From: Gammaproteobacteria bacterium
Lineage (GTDB): Bacteria > Pseudomonadota > Gammaproteobacteria > RBG-16-57-12
Direction: 5' to 3'
NCBI GenBank assembly: GCA_022712945.1
Contig: JAFLJP010000057.1
Span: 1 to 35,448 of the forward strand
Length of the DNA: 35,448 bases
Part shown: piece after piece, positions 8,838-19,042 of the stretch
How positions within the stretch are numbered: position 1 is the first letter of the stretch
Layout: each line of letters opens with the position of its first letter
Position numbers and translations under genes: made by a program
Notes under the pieces: generated by a model
Seen by the model: only the letters and a program-made list of their open reading frames with translations
What the model was told of the DNA's origin: nothing
Database searches by the model: none

Positions 8838-9719
8838 TTATTGCTCAAGTGGCACCAGTACCACAACACCGTCGGCGACATTTAGCTTGAGCCAGCCACT
8901 AACACGAGACAACAGCAACGCATCTGCTCGCCAAAAGTTGTTGTTGGCGCTGTTCAGTATCGTTTGGCGAAAATGGGGGTGTTGGGTTTGTGTTGCGACT
9001 GTTTTTCGTTGCTCAGCCTGTTGTTGGACTGTGGGCGACTCCCGAGTGCCTAATAGCTCAAATATTGGCAGCGGCACGCTTGATTGAAGCAGTGCTCGAG
9101 GCGAATAGGCTCTGGGCAACTGCTCATGAGCGCGAAATCGTATCGCAATAAAGGCTTTGATGTAAACCGCGTGATGCAGCGGTAGATCATTCGATAGAAA
9201 ACGGCTGATGGCCGCAGCTCCCAAACCGTGACCAATAAAGGCGATGTTGTAGATGCCCGCGTGGGTGAAATACTCCACCGCAGCGGTAATGCGAGCCTGG
9301 GCCTGGTCGATAATTTTTTGCTGATTTCTGGCGTTGAGCTCAACATCACGACTGCGCAGTGGCAGTTGTATTGAGAGTGTTGACCAGCCTTTTTCGGGCA
9401 GGCCGTTGCGTAGTGGGGAGATGATCTCCGGCCAGTCCGGGTGGGCATCGATATCGTGCAGCAAAATAACCCCGCCCCGCTCCTTGGTGGCAGGGGTTTT
9501 CGCCGACAGTGCCAAAAAGTCAGATCCGTTACTTTGCAGCCACACAACCTCCTGTTCGCCAATACGTTCAATTAACTCGCTGGCAACAACCTGCTCCCGA
9601 GCCGGGTTTGCGGCCCCAGCGGCTGAGGTTGATAGCAGAGAAATCAACAATAACCGGTGCAACATTATCTCGATATGTCTCATAATTTTAAGGGCCATGT
9701 TTTGTGAGGCGGCTCGCAA
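8838..9719 (-). CDS. exported alpha/beta-hydrolase-like protein, DUF3530 family
   Basis: After a signal peptide that ends near SAAGAAN, the protein shows an alpha/beta-hydrolase pattern: GGVILLHDIDAHPDW (oxyanion-type region), a strand with WSTLSIQLPL, and the nucleophile elbow IGHGLGAAA. The elbow has Gly where a catalytic Ser is expected, a feature I associate with DUF3530 proteins, so hydrolase activity is doubtful. The start is uncertain: ATGs at 9698, 9683 and 9665 also precede the hydrophobic segment, and none has a strong ribosome site. The predicted location is periplasmic. It is transcribed divergently from the exported protein at 9854. Confidence 0.65.
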   Translation of the reverse strand: MRAASQNMALKIMRHIEIMLHRLLLISLLSTSAAGAANPAREQVVASELIERIGEQEVVWLQSNGSDFLALSAKTPATKERGGVILLHDIDAHPDWPEIISPLRNGLPEKGWSTLSIQLPLRSRDVELNARNQQKIIDQAQARITAAVEYFTHAGIYNIAFIGHGLGAAAISRFLSNDLPLHHAVYIKAFIAIRFRAHEQLPRAYSPRALLQSSVPLPIFELLGTRESPTVQQQAEQRKTVATQTQHPHFRQTILNSANNNFWRADALLLSRVSGWLKLNVADGVVVLVPLEQ

Positions 9720-9853
9720 GTCTGTGATAATATAGACGTTATTCGGTGCTTGGGTAGGTTAACTCGAATAAACTGCAACTTATTTCTGAATCCCACTTCT
9801 AAACAGGTGTCTGGGTTTGTGGATTATTCGGATAAACAGTCGATAACCACATT

Positions 9854-10774
9854 ATGTTTAATGTTTATTTGTCGGTCAGGACAAACACTATTTTTAACGC
9901 AACGCCCCCTACAAATCGTGCCCTTGCCTGGCGTTTATGCGTCGGTATTGCGCTTGCTTGTCTGTTTTTTCTGTCGTACCCCGCGCACAGCGCCGAACCT
10001 GAAGGGGAGGCAGAAGAGGCGCTGTTGGAAGAGGAGCCGATACCGTTTGCTTCACTCCCCTATGCCGCCCGCATGGAGTTGAATGAGACACTGTTAACCA
10101 TTTGGGAGTTTGCCGAGCAAGAAGGCAATGTGGCTGAGGCGAGGCTGAACCTTCTGGCTTACATGCGAGGCCCTGAAGGAAAACAGGAGATGGAGAGCGG
10201 TTTTTTTGCCAACTCCTACCTGTTTCACGTATTGCTGGCACGTGTGGGTTTATTAGCTCCCATGCTGGGTCGTATGAGCGATGGCAAAAACAAAGGATTG
10301 CACTGGCTCTCCCAAGGGCTATTGCGAATCTACGAGAAAAAATCAGCACAGGCCTCCAGCAGCTTTGCTAAAGGCATTTTCAGCGCCCTGCAATTAAACG
10401 CAGCAGACTACCAGAGGCTGATAGATGCTGAGATTAATGTGAAATATTTCCCCAGCATGACCTCTTACAGTAATGCCGCCTTTATCGCCGGGCGTTTCTA
10501 TAAAATGTCCTACTGGACGCAGCAACAAATTCTGAACATCGCCATTACAGAGAAAATTACCTCCATCGACATTATCCCTGTCGACCTGGTAGATCCCAGC
10601 ACTGAAAGCTATCAACTTCAAGCGCTGTACTACAACCTGGGTGCGTATCTGGTGCTCGAAGGATATAACGACCCTTACGCGGTGCGGGAGTTTTTTGACG
10701 AGCCCGATGATCTCTACAATATTCTGCGCGAGAATTTTGGCTATGATGCGAGAGAGATATTCGGGCGTCGATAG
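9854..10774 (+). CDS. exported or membrane-anchored protein of unknown function
   Basis: I do not recognise this 306-residue family. Residues 22-46 form a hydrophobic segment (ALAWRLCVGIALACLFFL) followed by AHSAEPEGEAEEALLEEE, consistent with a late signal peptide or anchor and an acidic linker. The rest is alpha-helical and rich in Leu, Ala and Tyr, reminiscent of helical-repeat proteins, with no catalytic motif. It ends five bases before the convergent rimO stop. The gap 9720-9853 is a divergent promoter region with no further gene. Confidence 0.6.
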   Translation: MFNVYLSVRTNTIFNATPPTNRALAWRLCVGIALACLFFLSYPAHSAEPEGEAEEALLEEEPIPFASLPYAARMELNETLLTIWEFAEQEGNVAEARLNLLAYMRGPEGKQEMESGFFANSYLFHVLLARVGLLAPMLGRMSDGKNKGLHWLSQGLLRIYEKKSAQASSSFAKGIFSALQLNAADYQRLIDAEINVKYFPSMTSYSNAAFIAGRFYKMSYWTQQQILNIAITEKITSIDIIPVDLVDPSTESYQLQALYYNLGAYLVLEGYNDPYAVREFFDEPDDLYNILRENFGYDAREIFGRR

Positions 10775-10779
10775 CGAAA

Positions 10780-12102
10780 TCAGTGAGTTACTGGCTTTCC
10801 CCAAAGATCATGCTCACTGGCATGGGTGATCTCCACCTCGACAAAGTCACCTGTTTTCAACCCTTCGCTGTGCTCGATCAGCACTTCGCCATCAATTTCC
10901 GGTGCGTCTGCGTAGGAACGGGCGAGCACGGTGCCATCTTCTTCAATACCATCCACCAATACCGTCATTTGAGTGCCGATTTTAGCCGCCAGTTTGTCGG
11001 CGCTGATGCTGGCTTGAAGATCCATTAGCCGCTCTGCCCGTTCGACCTTAAGCTCTTCATCAATCGGGTTTTCCAGTTGGTTCGCTTTAGCACCCTCAAT
11101 GGCGGAGTAGGGGAAGCAGCCGACACGGTCGAGCTTTGCATCCTCAAGAAATTGCAGCAGCATCTCGAAATCCTGCTCGGTTTCACCAGGGAACCCGGTG
11201 ATGAAAGTGGAGCGAATGGCAATATCGGGGCAGACATCACGCCACTTTTGAATGCGTTCGGCGATATTTTCTATGTTGCCGGGGCGGCCCATCTGTTTTA
11301 AAACAGATGGACTGGCGTGTTGGAACGGAATATCGAGATAGGGGAGGATTTTCCCCTCTGCCATCAGCGGAATAAGATTATCGACGCTGGGGTAGGGGTA
11401 AACATAGTGTAGGCGTATCCAGATACCCAGCTCCCCCAGCGCTTCTACCAGCTCCTGGGTACGGGTTTTAACCGGACGACCACCCCAGAATCCGGTGCGG
11501 TATTTCAGGTCTACACCATAAGCGCTAGTGTCTTGCGAGATAATCAGCAGCTCTTTTACTCCGGCTTTGGCCAGGTTTTCCGCCTCCTCCAGCACATCAC
11601 CAATCGGACGACTCACCAGTCTGCCCCGTAAATCGGGAATAATGCAGAAGCTGCAACGGTGGTTACACCCTTCGGATATTTTTAGATAGGCGTAGTGGCT
11701 GGGGGTTAGCTTGAGTCCTGCGGGTGGCACTAAATCCATGTAAGGATCATGGGGTTTTGGCACATGCTGGTGCACAATGTTCATCACCTCTTGCAGCGCG
11801 TGAGGCCCGGTGACAGCTAACACTTGCGGGTGGTGGGTCTCAACTACACCCTCTTTAGCGCCAAGACAACCGGTAACAATTACCTTGCCATTTTCACTCA
11901 ACGCCTCGCCAATGGCATCCAGTGATTCATCAACGGCGCTGTCGATAAAGCCACAGGTATTCACAATCACCAGTTCAGAATCGTCATAACGGGCGGTTAA
12001 TTCATAACCTTCGGCCCGAAGCTGGGTAAGAATTTGCTCGGTATCAACGGTTGCCTTGGGGCAGCCTAAGCTGACAAAACCTATTTTTGGTGGCGTAGAC
12101 AT
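10780..12102 (-). CDS. rimO: ribosomal protein S12 methylthiotransferase RimO
   Basis: This radical-SAM enzyme adds a methylthio group to Asp88 of ribosomal protein S12. I chose the start [16 protein letters not shown], giving 440 residues, close to E. coli RimO (441); an upstream in-frame start at 12162 would add 20 unusual residues. The N-terminal UPF0004 domain binds an auxiliary 4Fe-4S cluster through C14, C50 and C79. The radical-SAM cluster uses C146, C150 and C153 (CNHRCSFC). The C-terminus holds the TRAM domain that binds S12 (around [16 protein letters not shown]). The surrounding sequence, such as [12 protein letters not shown] and VTGCLGAKE, is very close to E. coli RimO. Confidence 0.95.
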   Translation of the reverse strand: MSTPPKIGFVSLGCPKATVDTEQILTQLRAEGYELTARYDDSELVIVNTCGFIDSAVDESLDAIGEALSENGKVIVTGCLGAKEGVVETHHPQVLAVTGPHALQEVMNIVHQHVPKPHDPYMDLVPPAGLKLTPSHYAYLKISEGCNHRCSFCIIPDLRGRLVSRPIGDVLEEAENLAKAGVKELLIISQDTSAYGVDLKYRTGFWGGRPVKTRTQELVEALGELGIWIRLHYVYPYPSVDNLIPLMAEGKILPYLDIPFQHASPSVLKQMGRPGNIENIAERIQKWRDVCPDIAIRSTFITGFPGETEQDFEMLLQFLEDAKLDRVGCFPYSAIEGAKANQLENPIDEELKVERAERLMDLQASISADKLAAKIGTQMTVLVDGIEEDGTVLARSYADAPEIDGEVLIEHSEGLKTGDFVEVEITHASEHDLWGKPVTH

Positions 12103-12188
12103 AGTGGTGGCTCGCGGTGTAAGTATTTGGAGGGACATGGGAAATAGCTTTTGTTCCAGCAAGGAAAATATGAATCGTGCAACGCTCT

Positions 12189-12551
12189 CTAAATCGCTTT
12201 CGGTATGTTAGTGCTTTCAATCAACGCCATTAATTTTGACTGTGTGCAGGGTTTTTCAACGAAGGCGTCTTGCACTCGGTTGAGGCAGTAATTTTTATGC
12301 TCTACACTGCTTGATGTAAAGATAAACGCGATATGAGGCTGGTGCGTTCGGATCAGATCAGCGGCGGCAACGCCGTTTAATTCGGGCATTTCAATGTCGA
12401 TAATACACAGCGGGTAGTGGTTGTCCTGGTAGGCGAGTGCAACGGCCTCTAAGCCGTTGCAGGCGCTGTCAAAGGCGTAACCTGCTTCTTTAAGCCAGTG
12501 GCCGAGCAGTGTCAGCGTGAGAGAGTCATCTTCTGCGATCAATATTTTCAT
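12189..12551 (-). CDS. stand-alone response-regulator receiver (CheY-like)
   Basis: A single receiver domain of 120 residues with no output domain. The phospho-acceptor is D52 ([11 protein letters not shown]), the acidic Mg-binding pair is D8/D9 (EDD at 7-9), and the switch residues T79/S80 and K100 (VEKP) are present. The ATG at 12551 is preceded by GGGAG at good spacing; an in-frame start at 12629 lacks support. No histidine kinase is nearby, so its partner is unknown. It may act by protein interaction, as CheY or Spo0F do. Confidence 0.85.
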   Translation of the reverse strand: MKILIAEDDSLTLTLLGHWLKEAGYAFDSACNGLEAVALAYQDNHYPLCIIDIEMPELNGVAAADLIRTHQPHIAFIFTSSSVEHKNYCLNRVQDAFVEKPCTQSKLMALIESTNIPKAI

Positions 12552-12827
12552 AAATCTCCCTTTGCCGGGTGTGGCCTCGAAGCAGGTAGCCTGTTGACCA
12601 CTTTGTAATCCGGTTTTCAGGCTTTTCATTGTTCGAACGAGTAAAGCCTTGCGAAAGAATAACTGTTTTTGCCACTTTGCTCAATCAAGGTGGTCAAGTT
12701 ACGTGATGTCTGCATTTCAAAAATACCCTGTTCAAGATCAGATTTTAATACGCCACGTGGCCGGAGTGTTAATTGCTGCTTCATCCCATTTTTGGATAAA
12801 ATTAAATAGGTTATTTAATGCTCTGGT

Positions 12828-13064
12828 ATGACCAGTGCCCACTCTCAAGAATATCAACGCTTTCGCGATCTGCTCTCCCGTGCCCGCCGCAAGCGGGGCA
12901 AGGTGCAGGAAGAGGTGGCTAGTTATTTGGGTAAGCCACAATCTTTTGTTTCAAAATATGAGTCCAGTGAGCGCCGTTTGGATGTTATCGAGTTTTTGGA
13001 GGTTGCCCGAGCGCTCGATATAGACCCAATGGAAATCATTGCTGAACTTGAAAAACGCCGTTAA
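12828..13064 (+). CDS. small XRE-family DNA-binding regulator
   Basis: The 78-residue protein is little more than a Cro/CI-type helix-turn-helix: VQEEVASYLGKPQSFVSKYESSERRLDVIEF, with the recognition helix around 37-46. The N-terminus is basic (RARRKRGK). There is no visible Shine-Dalgarno before the ATG, so it may be weakly or leaderless translated. The target is unknown; small proteins like this are often autoregulators or belong to toxin-antitoxin or mobile modules, but no toxin partner is adjacent. The gap to rpe (13065-13276) has no gene. Confidence 0.78.
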   Translation: MTSAHSQEYQRFRDLLSRARRKRGKVQEEVASYLGKPQSFVSKYESSERRLDVIEFLEVARALDIDPMEIIAELEKRR

Positions 13065-13276
13065 CCGCCTCCCTGATTTTATTCTATTAATAATAGCGTG
13101 GCCTGTTTTTATTCAGCCTGGATTCATTGCGAGAGTCCTTAAAGGGCTGAAAATTTTGTTCAAATCAGGTAGGATTGGCGCTCAAATTTTTGCTGAATGT
13201 GAAGGGCCCTCTGCTACTGTTGCGTGTAAGGGTCTCACACGGGGTGTCTCGCCCTACAATTTAAGAGGTTTTGACT

Positions 13277-13969
13277 ATGGCTGATTTTAAAATTGCTCCT
13301 TCGATCCTATCCGCTGATTTTGCTCGTCTGGGTGAGGAAGTCGACAATGTGCTTAAGTCGGGCGCAGACATTGTTCACTTCGACGTCATGGACAACCACT
13401 ACGTGCCCAACCTGACGATCGGCCCGCTGGTTTGTGAAGCGTTGCGTAAACACGGTGTGACGGCTGATATTGATGTTCATCTGATGGTGAAGCCGGTTGA
13501 TCGCATTATTCCTGATTTTGCCAAAGCCGGGGCGAGCTACATCACTTTTCACCCTGAAGCGTCTGAGCACGTTGATCGCACCTTGCAGCTGATTCAGTCT
13601 GAAGGGTGTAAGTCGGGTCTGGTATTCAACCCTGCCACGTCATTGGATGTGTTGAAGTATGTGATCGACAAGGTTGATCTGGTTCTGCTGATGTCAGTGA
13701 ATCCTGGCTTTGGTGGTCAGAGCTTTATTCCCGCCACCTTAGATAAGCTGCGTGAAGTGCGTAAAATTATTGATGCTTCTGGCCGTGATATTCGCCTGGA
13801 GGTTGATGGTGGTGTGAAGGTCGACAATATTCGTGAAATAGCAGAGGCGGGTGCCGATATGTTTGTGGCCGGCTCTGCTATCTTTAACGCCCGTAATGAA
13901 GCAGATGCAAATGATTACGACTCGGTTCTTGCCGCTTTCCGTGCTGAACTGGCGAAAGTCGGTCGCTGA
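13277..13969 (+). CDS. rpe: ribulose-phosphate 3-epimerase
   Basis: It interconverts ribulose 5-phosphate and xylulose 5-phosphate in the Calvin and pentose phosphate cycles. The 230 residues form a TIM barrel with all family motifs: [14 protein letters not shown], the metal and active-site H35 and D37 in [13 protein letters not shown]68 in [14 protein letters not shown], and VDGGV near the C-terminus. The ATG at 13277 has AAGAGG eight bases upstream; a TTG six bases earlier is less likely. It heads the rpe-gph-trp cluster, an order common in gammaproteobacteria. An intrinsic terminator follows directly. Confidence 0.95.
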   Translation: MADFKIAPSILSADFARLGEEVDNVLKSGADIVHFDVMDNHYVPNLTIGPLVCEALRKHGVTADIDVHLMVKPVDRIIPDFAKAGASYITFHPEASEHVDRTLQLIQSEGCKSGLVFNPATSLDVLKYVIDKVDLVLLMSVNPGFGGQSFIPATLDKLREVRKIIDASGRDIRLEVDGGVKVDNIREIAEAGADMFVAGSAIFNARNEADANDYDSVLAAFRAELAKVGR

Positions 13970-13978
13970 TTGCTTGAG

Positions 13979-14010
13979 CAGGCTGGCCTAGTGGCTGGCC
14001 TGTTTCTTTA
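13979..14010 (+). terminator. intrinsic terminator after rpe
   Basis: A 10-bp stem (CAGGCTGGCC with GGCTGGCCTG, including two G-U pairs) and TAGT loop is followed at once by TTTCTTTATT. It begins 10 bases after the rpe stop codon and would separate rpe from gph, at least in part. Confidence 0.75.
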
Positions 14011-14012
14011 TT

Positions 14013-14048
14013 ACCCATAGCTAAAAGATTCAACTTTTAGGTATGGGT
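14013..14048. promoter_or_regulatory. 15-bp inverted repeat before gph
   Basis: ACCCATAGCTAAAAG (14013-14027), a 6-base loop, and CTTTTAGGTATGGGT (14034-14048) pair at 14 of 15 positions. It lies between the rpe terminator and the gph ribosome site. There is no T-tract, so it may be an operator, an RNA-processing hairpin or a small palindromic repeat. Confidence 0.45.
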
Positions 14049-14071
14049 AGTAAAAGTTATGGGGAATAATA

Positions 14072-14743
14072 ATGGTTAAGAAGCCCGAAATGGTTTTGAT
14101 TGATGTGGATGGCACATTGGTCGATTCGGTGCCTGACCTGGCATACTGCGTAGATGAAATGATGAAGCGGCTGGAGATGCCAGTGCGTGGTGAAGCAGCG
14201 GTGCGTAACTGGGTGGGTAATGGTGTTGAGCGCCTGGTGCGTCGTGCGCTGATTAACCAGCTTGATGGTGAGCCAGATGACGAGACCTTCGAAAAGGCCT
14301 ATCCACTATTTTTAGACCTCTATGCTGAAAATACCTGCAAACACAGCTGTTTATATGAAGGGGTGCGTGAAGGGCTGGATTGGTTGAAGGCACACGATAT
14401 TCGCTTGGGCTGTGTGACCAATAAAGCGAACCAGTTTACTCTTCCTATTTTGAAAGGGCTGGGCATTTATGATGAGTTTGAGTCGATTGTTTGCGGTGAC
14501 TCACTGCCCGAGAAGAAGCCACACCCACTGCCGCTGTTACACTCTGCTGAGGTGATGGGTGTTGAGCCTGAAAATGCGCTGATGATTGGTGACTCCATGT
14601 CGGATGTGAAAGCGGCGCGCGCGGCGGGTTTTGGTATTATCTGCATGAGTTACGGTTATAATCACGGTGTGGATATTCGCGACTCAAAGCCCGATGCGGT
14701 TATTGATTCCATGGCGCAGTTTGCAAAGGTTATTGCGAGTTAA
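14072..14743 (+). CDS. gph: phosphoglycolate phosphatase
   Basis: A HAD-superfamily hydrolase that converts 2-phosphoglycolate to glycolate. The 223 residues match Gph: motif I DVDGTLVDS (nucleophile D11, acid D13), a cap domain about 20-95, motif II CVTNKA near residue 112, motif III K (EKKPHPLP), and motif IV MIGDSMSD. RuBisCO oxygenase activity makes 2-phosphoglycolate, so this gene near cbbLS fits carbon fixation, although gph next to rpe and trpE is also usual in heterotrophic gammaproteobacteria. Its stop is about 25 bases before the trp leader peptide. Confidence 0.93.
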   Translation: MVKKPEMVLIDVDGTLVDSVPDLAYCVDEMMKRLEMPVRGEAAVRNWVGNGVERLVRRALINQLDGEPDDETFEKAYPLFLDLYAENTCKHSCLYEGVREGLDWLKAHDIRLGCVTNKANQFTLPILKGLGIYDEFESIVCGDSLPEKKPHPLPLLHSAEVMGVEPENALMIGDSMSDVKAARAAGFGIICMSYGYNHGVDIRDSKPDAVIDSMAQFAKVIAS

Positions 14744-14767
14744 CGTAGAAATTGAAAAGGTGAAGAG

Positions 14768-14803
14768 ATGAGGCAGCTCATAACATGGCAGCAACGATGG
14801 TGA
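14768..14803 (+). CDS. trpL: trp operon leader peptide
   Basis: ATG at 14768 begins an 11-codon ORF, MRQLITWQQRW, with Trp codons at positions 7 and 11 just before the TGA. AAGGTGAAGAG lies right upstream as a ribosome site. Located about 70 bases before trpE and followed by a hairpin with T-rich tract, it has the layout of a Trp-sensing attenuation leader: when charged tRNA-Trp is scarce, the ribosome stalls at the Trp codons and readthrough into trpE is favoured. The sequence differs from E. coli TrpL, as leader peptides usually do. The call rests on position and composition, not homology. Confidence 0.75.
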   Translation: MRQLITWQQRW

Positions 14804-14823
14804 AGCTTGGCGTTGTTCATGTT

Positions 14824-14862
14824 CAGGGTTCTCCCCTATGGGGCTTTGGTTTTCATTTTTTC
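14824..14862 (+). terminator. candidate trp attenuator hairpin
   Basis: CAGGG (14824-14828) can pair with CTTTG (14844-14848) around an inner CCCC-TAT-GGGG stem, and GTTTTCATTTTTTC follows. It lies 20 bases beyond the leader-peptide stop and ends just before the trpE start. I could not define a convincing alternative antiterminator by eye. Confidence 0.55.
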
Positions 14863-14875
14863 AATGGTAATAACA

Positions 14876-16360
14876 ATGGCACAGCAACAGTTTCAATCGC
14901 TACTTAACAAACGTTTCAAGCGTATTCCGGTGATGCGAGAAATACTTGCCGATCTGGAAACTCCGCTCAGTGTCTATCTGAAACTGGCCTGCGGGCCGTA
15001 TTCCTACCTGTTTGAATCAGTACAAGGCGGCGAAAAGTGGGGTCGTTACTCGATTATCGGCTTGCCGTGCCGCCGTGCCTTTCGGGTTTACGGTCATGAT
15101 ATTTCAATGATTGATGATGGTAAGGTTGTCGAGACGATCACTGTGGATGACCCACTGGCGTGGATTGAAACACTACAGGCCAGTTTTGACGTGAGTGAAG
15201 TACCTGGCCTGCCTCGTTTTACCGGCGGTCTGGTCGGTTATTTTGGCTACGATACGATCCGTTACATCGAGCCAAAATTGAAAGCCTGCCCCAACCCCGA
15301 TCCTCTTGGTAGTCCCGACATCTTGCTGGCGCTCTCAGAAGAGCTGGTGGTGTTCGATAATCTCAGCGGCAAAATGTACCTGATTGTACATGCCGACACA
15401 GAACAGCACGGCAGTTTGGATCTGGCTGAGCGTCGCTTGGGGGTGTTGGTCAGTCAAATGGGGCAGGCGGTGCCGCCTCACCGGGCGGGTCGCCATGCCA
15501 CGGTGGATGAGGCCGACTTCGTTTCCGGTTTTACCGAGCAAGGTTTTAAGGATGCGGTGGATGTTTGCAAGCAGTACATCACCGATGGCGATGTGATGCA
15601 GGTGGTGCTTTCCCAGCGCCTCTCTGTGCCCTACAAAGCCCGCCCGTTAGATCTGTACCGCGCCTTGCGCAGTCTCAATCCCTCTCCTTATATGTACTTT
15701 ATGGATCTGGGTGACTTTCATATTGTCGGCTCTTCCCCTGAAATTCTGGTGCGTCTGGAGGAGGGGGAGGTGACAGTGCGCCCGATTGCCGGTACTCGCC
15801 CTCGTGGAATGAACGAAGCGGAAGATTTAGCCTGGGAGGCGGAATTGCTGGCCGATCCCAAAGAGCTGGCAGAGCATTTGATGCTGATCGACCTGGGGCG
15901 CAATGATGCCGGGCGTATTGCAGAGACCGGTACTGTTAAGCTCACTGAAAAAATGATGATTGAACGTTACTCCCATGTAATGCACATTGTCTCCAATGTC
16001 ACCGGCACACTGAAAAAAGATCTCTCTTCGATGGATGTGCTGCGCGCCACATTTCCTGCCGGTACGGTGAGCGGCGCACCCAAAATTCGGGCGATGCAGA
16101 TTATTGATGAGCTGGAGCCAGTGAAGCGGGGCGTTTATGCCGGTGCGGTAGGTTACCTCTCTTGGAATGGCAACATGGATACCGCCATCGCCATTCGCAC
16201 CGCAGTGATTAAAGACCAGGTTTTACATATTCAGGTGGGTGCGGGTGTCGTGTACGACTCGATTCCCAAATATGAGTGGAAAGAGACCATGAATAAAGGT
16301 CGAGCGGTGTTTAAAGCCGTCGAAATGGCTACGGCGGGGCTTGACAGTGGCTATCGATAA
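14876..16360 (+). CDS. trpE: anthranilate synthase component I
   Basis: It makes anthranilate from chorismate and ammonia or glutamine, the first committed step of tryptophan synthesis, in complex with TrpG. I start it at [10 protein letters not shown] (494 residues, normal for proteobacterial TrpE); earlier in-frame starts fall inside the attenuator. The N-terminal region holds the Trp feedback site ([19 protein letters not shown]). The C-terminal chorismate-binding domain shows [54 protein letters not shown] and [16 protein letters not shown]. trpG follows after 33 bases. Confidence 0.95.
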   Translation: MAQQQFQSLLNKRFKRIPVMREILADLETPLSVYLKLACGPYSYLFESVQGGEKWGRYSIIGLPCRRAFRVYGHDISMIDDGKVVETITVDDPLAWIETLQASFDVSEVPGLPRFTGGLVGYFGYDTIRYIEPKLKACPNPDPLGSPDILLALSEELVVFDNLSGKMYLIVHADTEQHGSLDLAERRLGVLVSQMGQAVPPHRAGRHATVDEADFVSGFTEQGFKDAVDVCKQYITDGDVMQVVLSQRLSVPYKARPLDLYRALRSLNPSPYMYFMDLGDFHIVGSSPEILVRLEEGEVTVRPIAGTRPRGMNEAEDLAWEAELLADPKELAEHLMLIDLGRNDAGRIAETGTVKLTEKMMIERYSHVMHIVSNVTGTLKKDLSSMDVLRATFPAGTVSGAPKIRAMQIIDELEPVKRGVYAGAVGYLSWNGNMDTAIAIRTAVIKDQVLHIQVGAGVVYDSIPKYEWKETMNKGRAVFKAVEMATAGLDSGYR

Positions 16361-16393
16361 TTTTTTCTGCGCTAATGACGCAAGGTATAAGCA

Positions 16394-16987
16394 ATGTTGT
16401 TGATGATCGATAACTACGACTCCTTCACCTATAACCTGGTGCAGTATCTGGGTGAGCTGGGTGCCGAGGTGGAGGTGTACCGTAACGACCAGATTACTTT
16501 GCAGGAGATTGAGGCTAAAAACCCGGATCACCTGATGATCTCCCCCGGCCCGTGCACACCCAATCAAGCGGGCATTTCGCTGGCAGCCATTGATTATTTC
16601 AAAGGCAAACTCCCCATTCTGGGTGTCTGCCTTGGGCACCAGAGCATTGGCCAGGTATTTGGTGGGCGGATTATCCATGCGGGGCAGATTATGCACGGCA
16701 AAACCTCATGGGTGAAGCATCGAGGAGTGGGGGTGTTTGAAGGGCTGAAGAACCCGGTTGAGGTGACGCGCTATCATTCTCTGGTGATCGACAAACAGGC
16801 CGTGCCCGAATGTCTGGAAATAACCGCCTGGACAGAGACTGAAAACGGTGAGATTGATGAAATTATGGGAGTGCGCCACAAGGAGTACATGATTGAAGGG
16901 GTGCAGTTTCATCCTGAATCGATCTTGACCGAGCAGGGGCACGAAATGTTGGCAAATGCTCTAAAACAGTTATCAGGTATGCGTTAA
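16394..16987 (+). CDS. trpG: anthranilate synthase component II (glutamine amidotransferase)
   Basis: A class I glutamine amidotransferase that supplies ammonia to TrpE. The 197 residues begin with the classic [19 protein letters not shown]. The catalytic triad is C79 ([10 protein letters not shown]), H173 and E175 ([11 protein letters not shown]). The oxyanion loop [11 protein letters not shown] is at 50-60. AAGG precedes the ATG. In many bacteria this subunit doubles as PabA for folate synthesis. It is a separate gene, not fused to trpD as in E. coli. Confidence 0.96.
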   Translation: MLLMIDNYDSFTYNLVQYLGELGAEVEVYRNDQITLQEIEAKNPDHLMISPGPCTPNQAGISLAAIDYFKGKLPILGVCLGHQSIGQVFGGRIIHAGQIMHGKTSWVKHRGVGVFEGLKNPVEVTRYHSLVIDKQAVPECLEITAWTETENGEIDEIMGVRHKEYMIEGVQFHPESILTEQGHEMLANALKQLSGMR

Positions 16988-17095
16988 TAGCCTGTTCTCA
17001 GCCCCACTTTGGAGGCCGAGGCTTTAGCCGGAGCGGGTCTAGGAGCTTGATCGAGTTTGATCGAGTCTGGTCTGCCCTGAATTTGGAGAACTAAG

Positions 17096-18112
17096 ATGAA
17101 AATGCAGCAAGCGATTCAAACGGTTATTGACCAGCACGACCTCACCCGCGAAGAGATGATCGCCACCATGCGCCTGATTATGACGGGTGAAGCGACACCG
17201 GCTCAAATAGGTGGTTTCCTGGTCGGTCTGCGTATTAAAGGTGAAACGGTTGATGAGATTACCGCCGCCGCCTTGGTGATGCGTGAGCTTGCAACGCCAG
17301 TGGCGATAGCGGGAGATCACTTGGTTGATACCTGCGGCACCGGTGGTGATGGGGCCAAAACATTTAATATCTCCACGGCTTCTGCTTTTGTGGTTGCCGC
17401 CGCTGGTGGCCAGGTCGCCAAGCACGGCAATCGTTCTATCTCCAGCAATACCGGCAGCGCCGATGTGTTGGAAGCGGCAGGAGTGAAGCTGGATATTACG
17501 CCAGAACAGGTGGCGCAGTGTGTGAATGAACTGGGGGTTGGTTTTATGTTTGCCCCCGCCCACCACAGCGCCATGAAACACGCTGTCGGCCCGCGCCGAG
17601 AGATGGCGGTTCGTACTCTATTTAATGTGCTTGGACCTCTGACTAATCCCGCTGCTGCGCCCAATCAAGTGTTGGGTGTGTTTGCTGAGCCGTGGGTTGA
17701 ATCGTTAGCTCAGGTGCTGAAACAGCTGGGTAGCCAGCATGTGCTGGTGGTACATGCGGTAGATGGGCTAGATGAGATTTCGATTGAAACACCCACCCGC
17801 GTTGCCGAACTCAAAGATGGTGCAATCAACTGCTACACCATCCAGCCCGAAGATTTTGGTATTGCCCGGGGCAAGGTGAGTGATTTAGCGGTTGATCATG
17901 CGGACGAGAGTTTGGCGGTGATCAAGGGTGTGTTTGATAACCAAGCCGGCCCCGCACGCGACATTGTAGTGTTGAATGCCGGGGCAGCGATTTATGCCGC
18001 TAATCTGGTGGACTCACTGGCAGCCGGTGTTGAAAAAGCCGCCGAGGTGATCGAATCGGGCCAGGCTCGCACTAAACTGGATGCGCTGGTTAGCCTGACA
18101 AATAGCTTTTGA
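17096..18112 (+). CDS. trpD: anthranilate phosphoribosyltransferase
   Basis: It joins anthranilate to PRPP, giving phosphoribosyl-anthranilate. The 338 residues match stand-alone TrpD. Motifs are the PRPP-binding [34 protein letters not shown], the anthranilate-site region [33 protein letters not shown] and [11 protein letters not shown]. The ATG has GGAG at good spacing. A gap of 108 bases separates it from trpG; no separate feature is evident there. Confidence 0.96.
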   Translation: MKMQQAIQTVIDQHDLTREEMIATMRLIMTGEATPAQIGGFLVGLRIKGETVDEITAAALVMRELATPVAIAGDHLVDTCGTGGDGAKTFNISTASAFVVAAAGGQVAKHGNRSISSNTGSADVLEAAGVKLDITPEQVAQCVNELGVGFMFAPAHHSAMKHAVGPRREMAVRTLFNVLGPLTNPAAAPNQVLGVFAEPWVESLAQVLKQLGSQHVLVVHAVDGLDEISIETPTRVAELKDGAINCYTIQPEDFGIARGKVSDLAVDHADESLAVIKGVFDNQAGPARDIVVLNAGAAIYAANLVDSLAAGVEKAAEVIESGQARTKLDALVSLTNSF

Positions 18113-18152
18113 CGTCTTCAATAATCCGCTAAACAACAGTGGTCGACCAGTA

Positions 18153-18950
18153 ATGAACAATCCCCCCGATATATTAAAAAAAATTCTCGCCCGTAAACAG
18201 CAGGAGATTGCCGAGCGCAGTGCCAAAGTCTCTATTGAGGCGCTCAGGGCGCAGGCCGAACAAGCCCCGACACCTCGTGGTTTCTTGAAGTCGATTCAAA
18301 GTAAGCTGGCTGCCGCGCAGCCTGCGGTGATTGCGGAGATCAAGAAAGCCTCGCCCAGCAAGGGGATTATTCGTGAGCATTTCGTACCGGCAGAGATCGC
18401 CCGCAGTTATGAGCAGGGTGGCGCAGCCTGTCTCTCTGTTTTAACCGATGCCGATTTTTTTCAAGGTCATGAACGCTATTTGCAACAGGCACGAGCTGCC
18501 TGTGATTTACCGGTGATTCGTAAGGACTTCATTATTGATGATTATCAAGTGGTCGAAGCCCGTGCCATTGGTGCCGATTGCATTCTATTGATAGCGGCGG
18601 CACTCAGTGATAAACAGATGATCCACCTGGCAGCCACTGCTAAGGCACTGGGCATGGATGTACTGATTGAAGTGCACGATGCAGAGGAGCTACAGCGAGC
18701 TCTGCCGCTGGACTTGCCATTGATCGGAATTAATAACCGGAATTTGCGCACCTTTGAGGTGAGCCTGGCAAGCACATTGGATCTATTGGAGCAGATACCC
18801 AGTGACCGAATTGTGGTAACCGAAAGTGGTATTTTTAACCACGCTGATGTGGCACTGATGCGCCAGCATCAGGTGAACACCTTTTTAGTTGGCGAAGCCT
18901 TTATGCGGGCGGATTCACCAGGGGAGAAGCTTGCAGAGCTCTTTGCCTGA
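18153..18950 (+). CDS. trpC: indole-3-glycerol phosphate synthase
   Basis: It closes the indole ring to give indole-3-glycerol phosphate. The 265 residues correspond to a single-domain TrpC, with no TrpF fusion. TIM-barrel motifs are visible: [26 protein letters not shown] (catalytic Glu and Lys), [69 protein letters not shown] and VTESGI. trpF, trpB and trpA are not in the window. It ends about 210 bases before cbbL, which has its own candidate promoter. Confidence 0.95.
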   Translation: MNNPPDILKKILARKQQEIAERSAKVSIEALRAQAEQAPTPRGFLKSIQSKLAAAQPAVIAEIKKASPSKGIIREHFVPAEIARSYEQGGAACLSVLTDADFFQGHERYLQQARAACDLPVIRKDFIIDDYQVVEARAIGADCILLIAAALSDKQMIHLAATAKALGMDVLIEVHDAEELQRALPLDLPLIGINNRNLRTFEVSLASTLDLLEQIPSDRIVVTESGIFNHADVALMRQHQVNTFLVGEAFMRADSPGEKLAELFA

Positions 18951-19042
18951 TGCAGAGAAGATTCGGTGTGCTGGCGGCTGTAGTTGATCGTTTTTCAGAG
19001 ATGGGTGAGGGTATTATCGATGTTCCTTGTTGTTTGGTCGCC

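Noticed and set aside
13220..13260. TTGCGT and TACAAT as an rpe promoter
   Set aside because: The spacing of 29 bases is far outside the sigma-70 range.
14807..14875. N-terminal extension of TrpE
   Set aside because: It begins at a TTG inside the leader and attenuator region and adds residues absent from TrpE family members.
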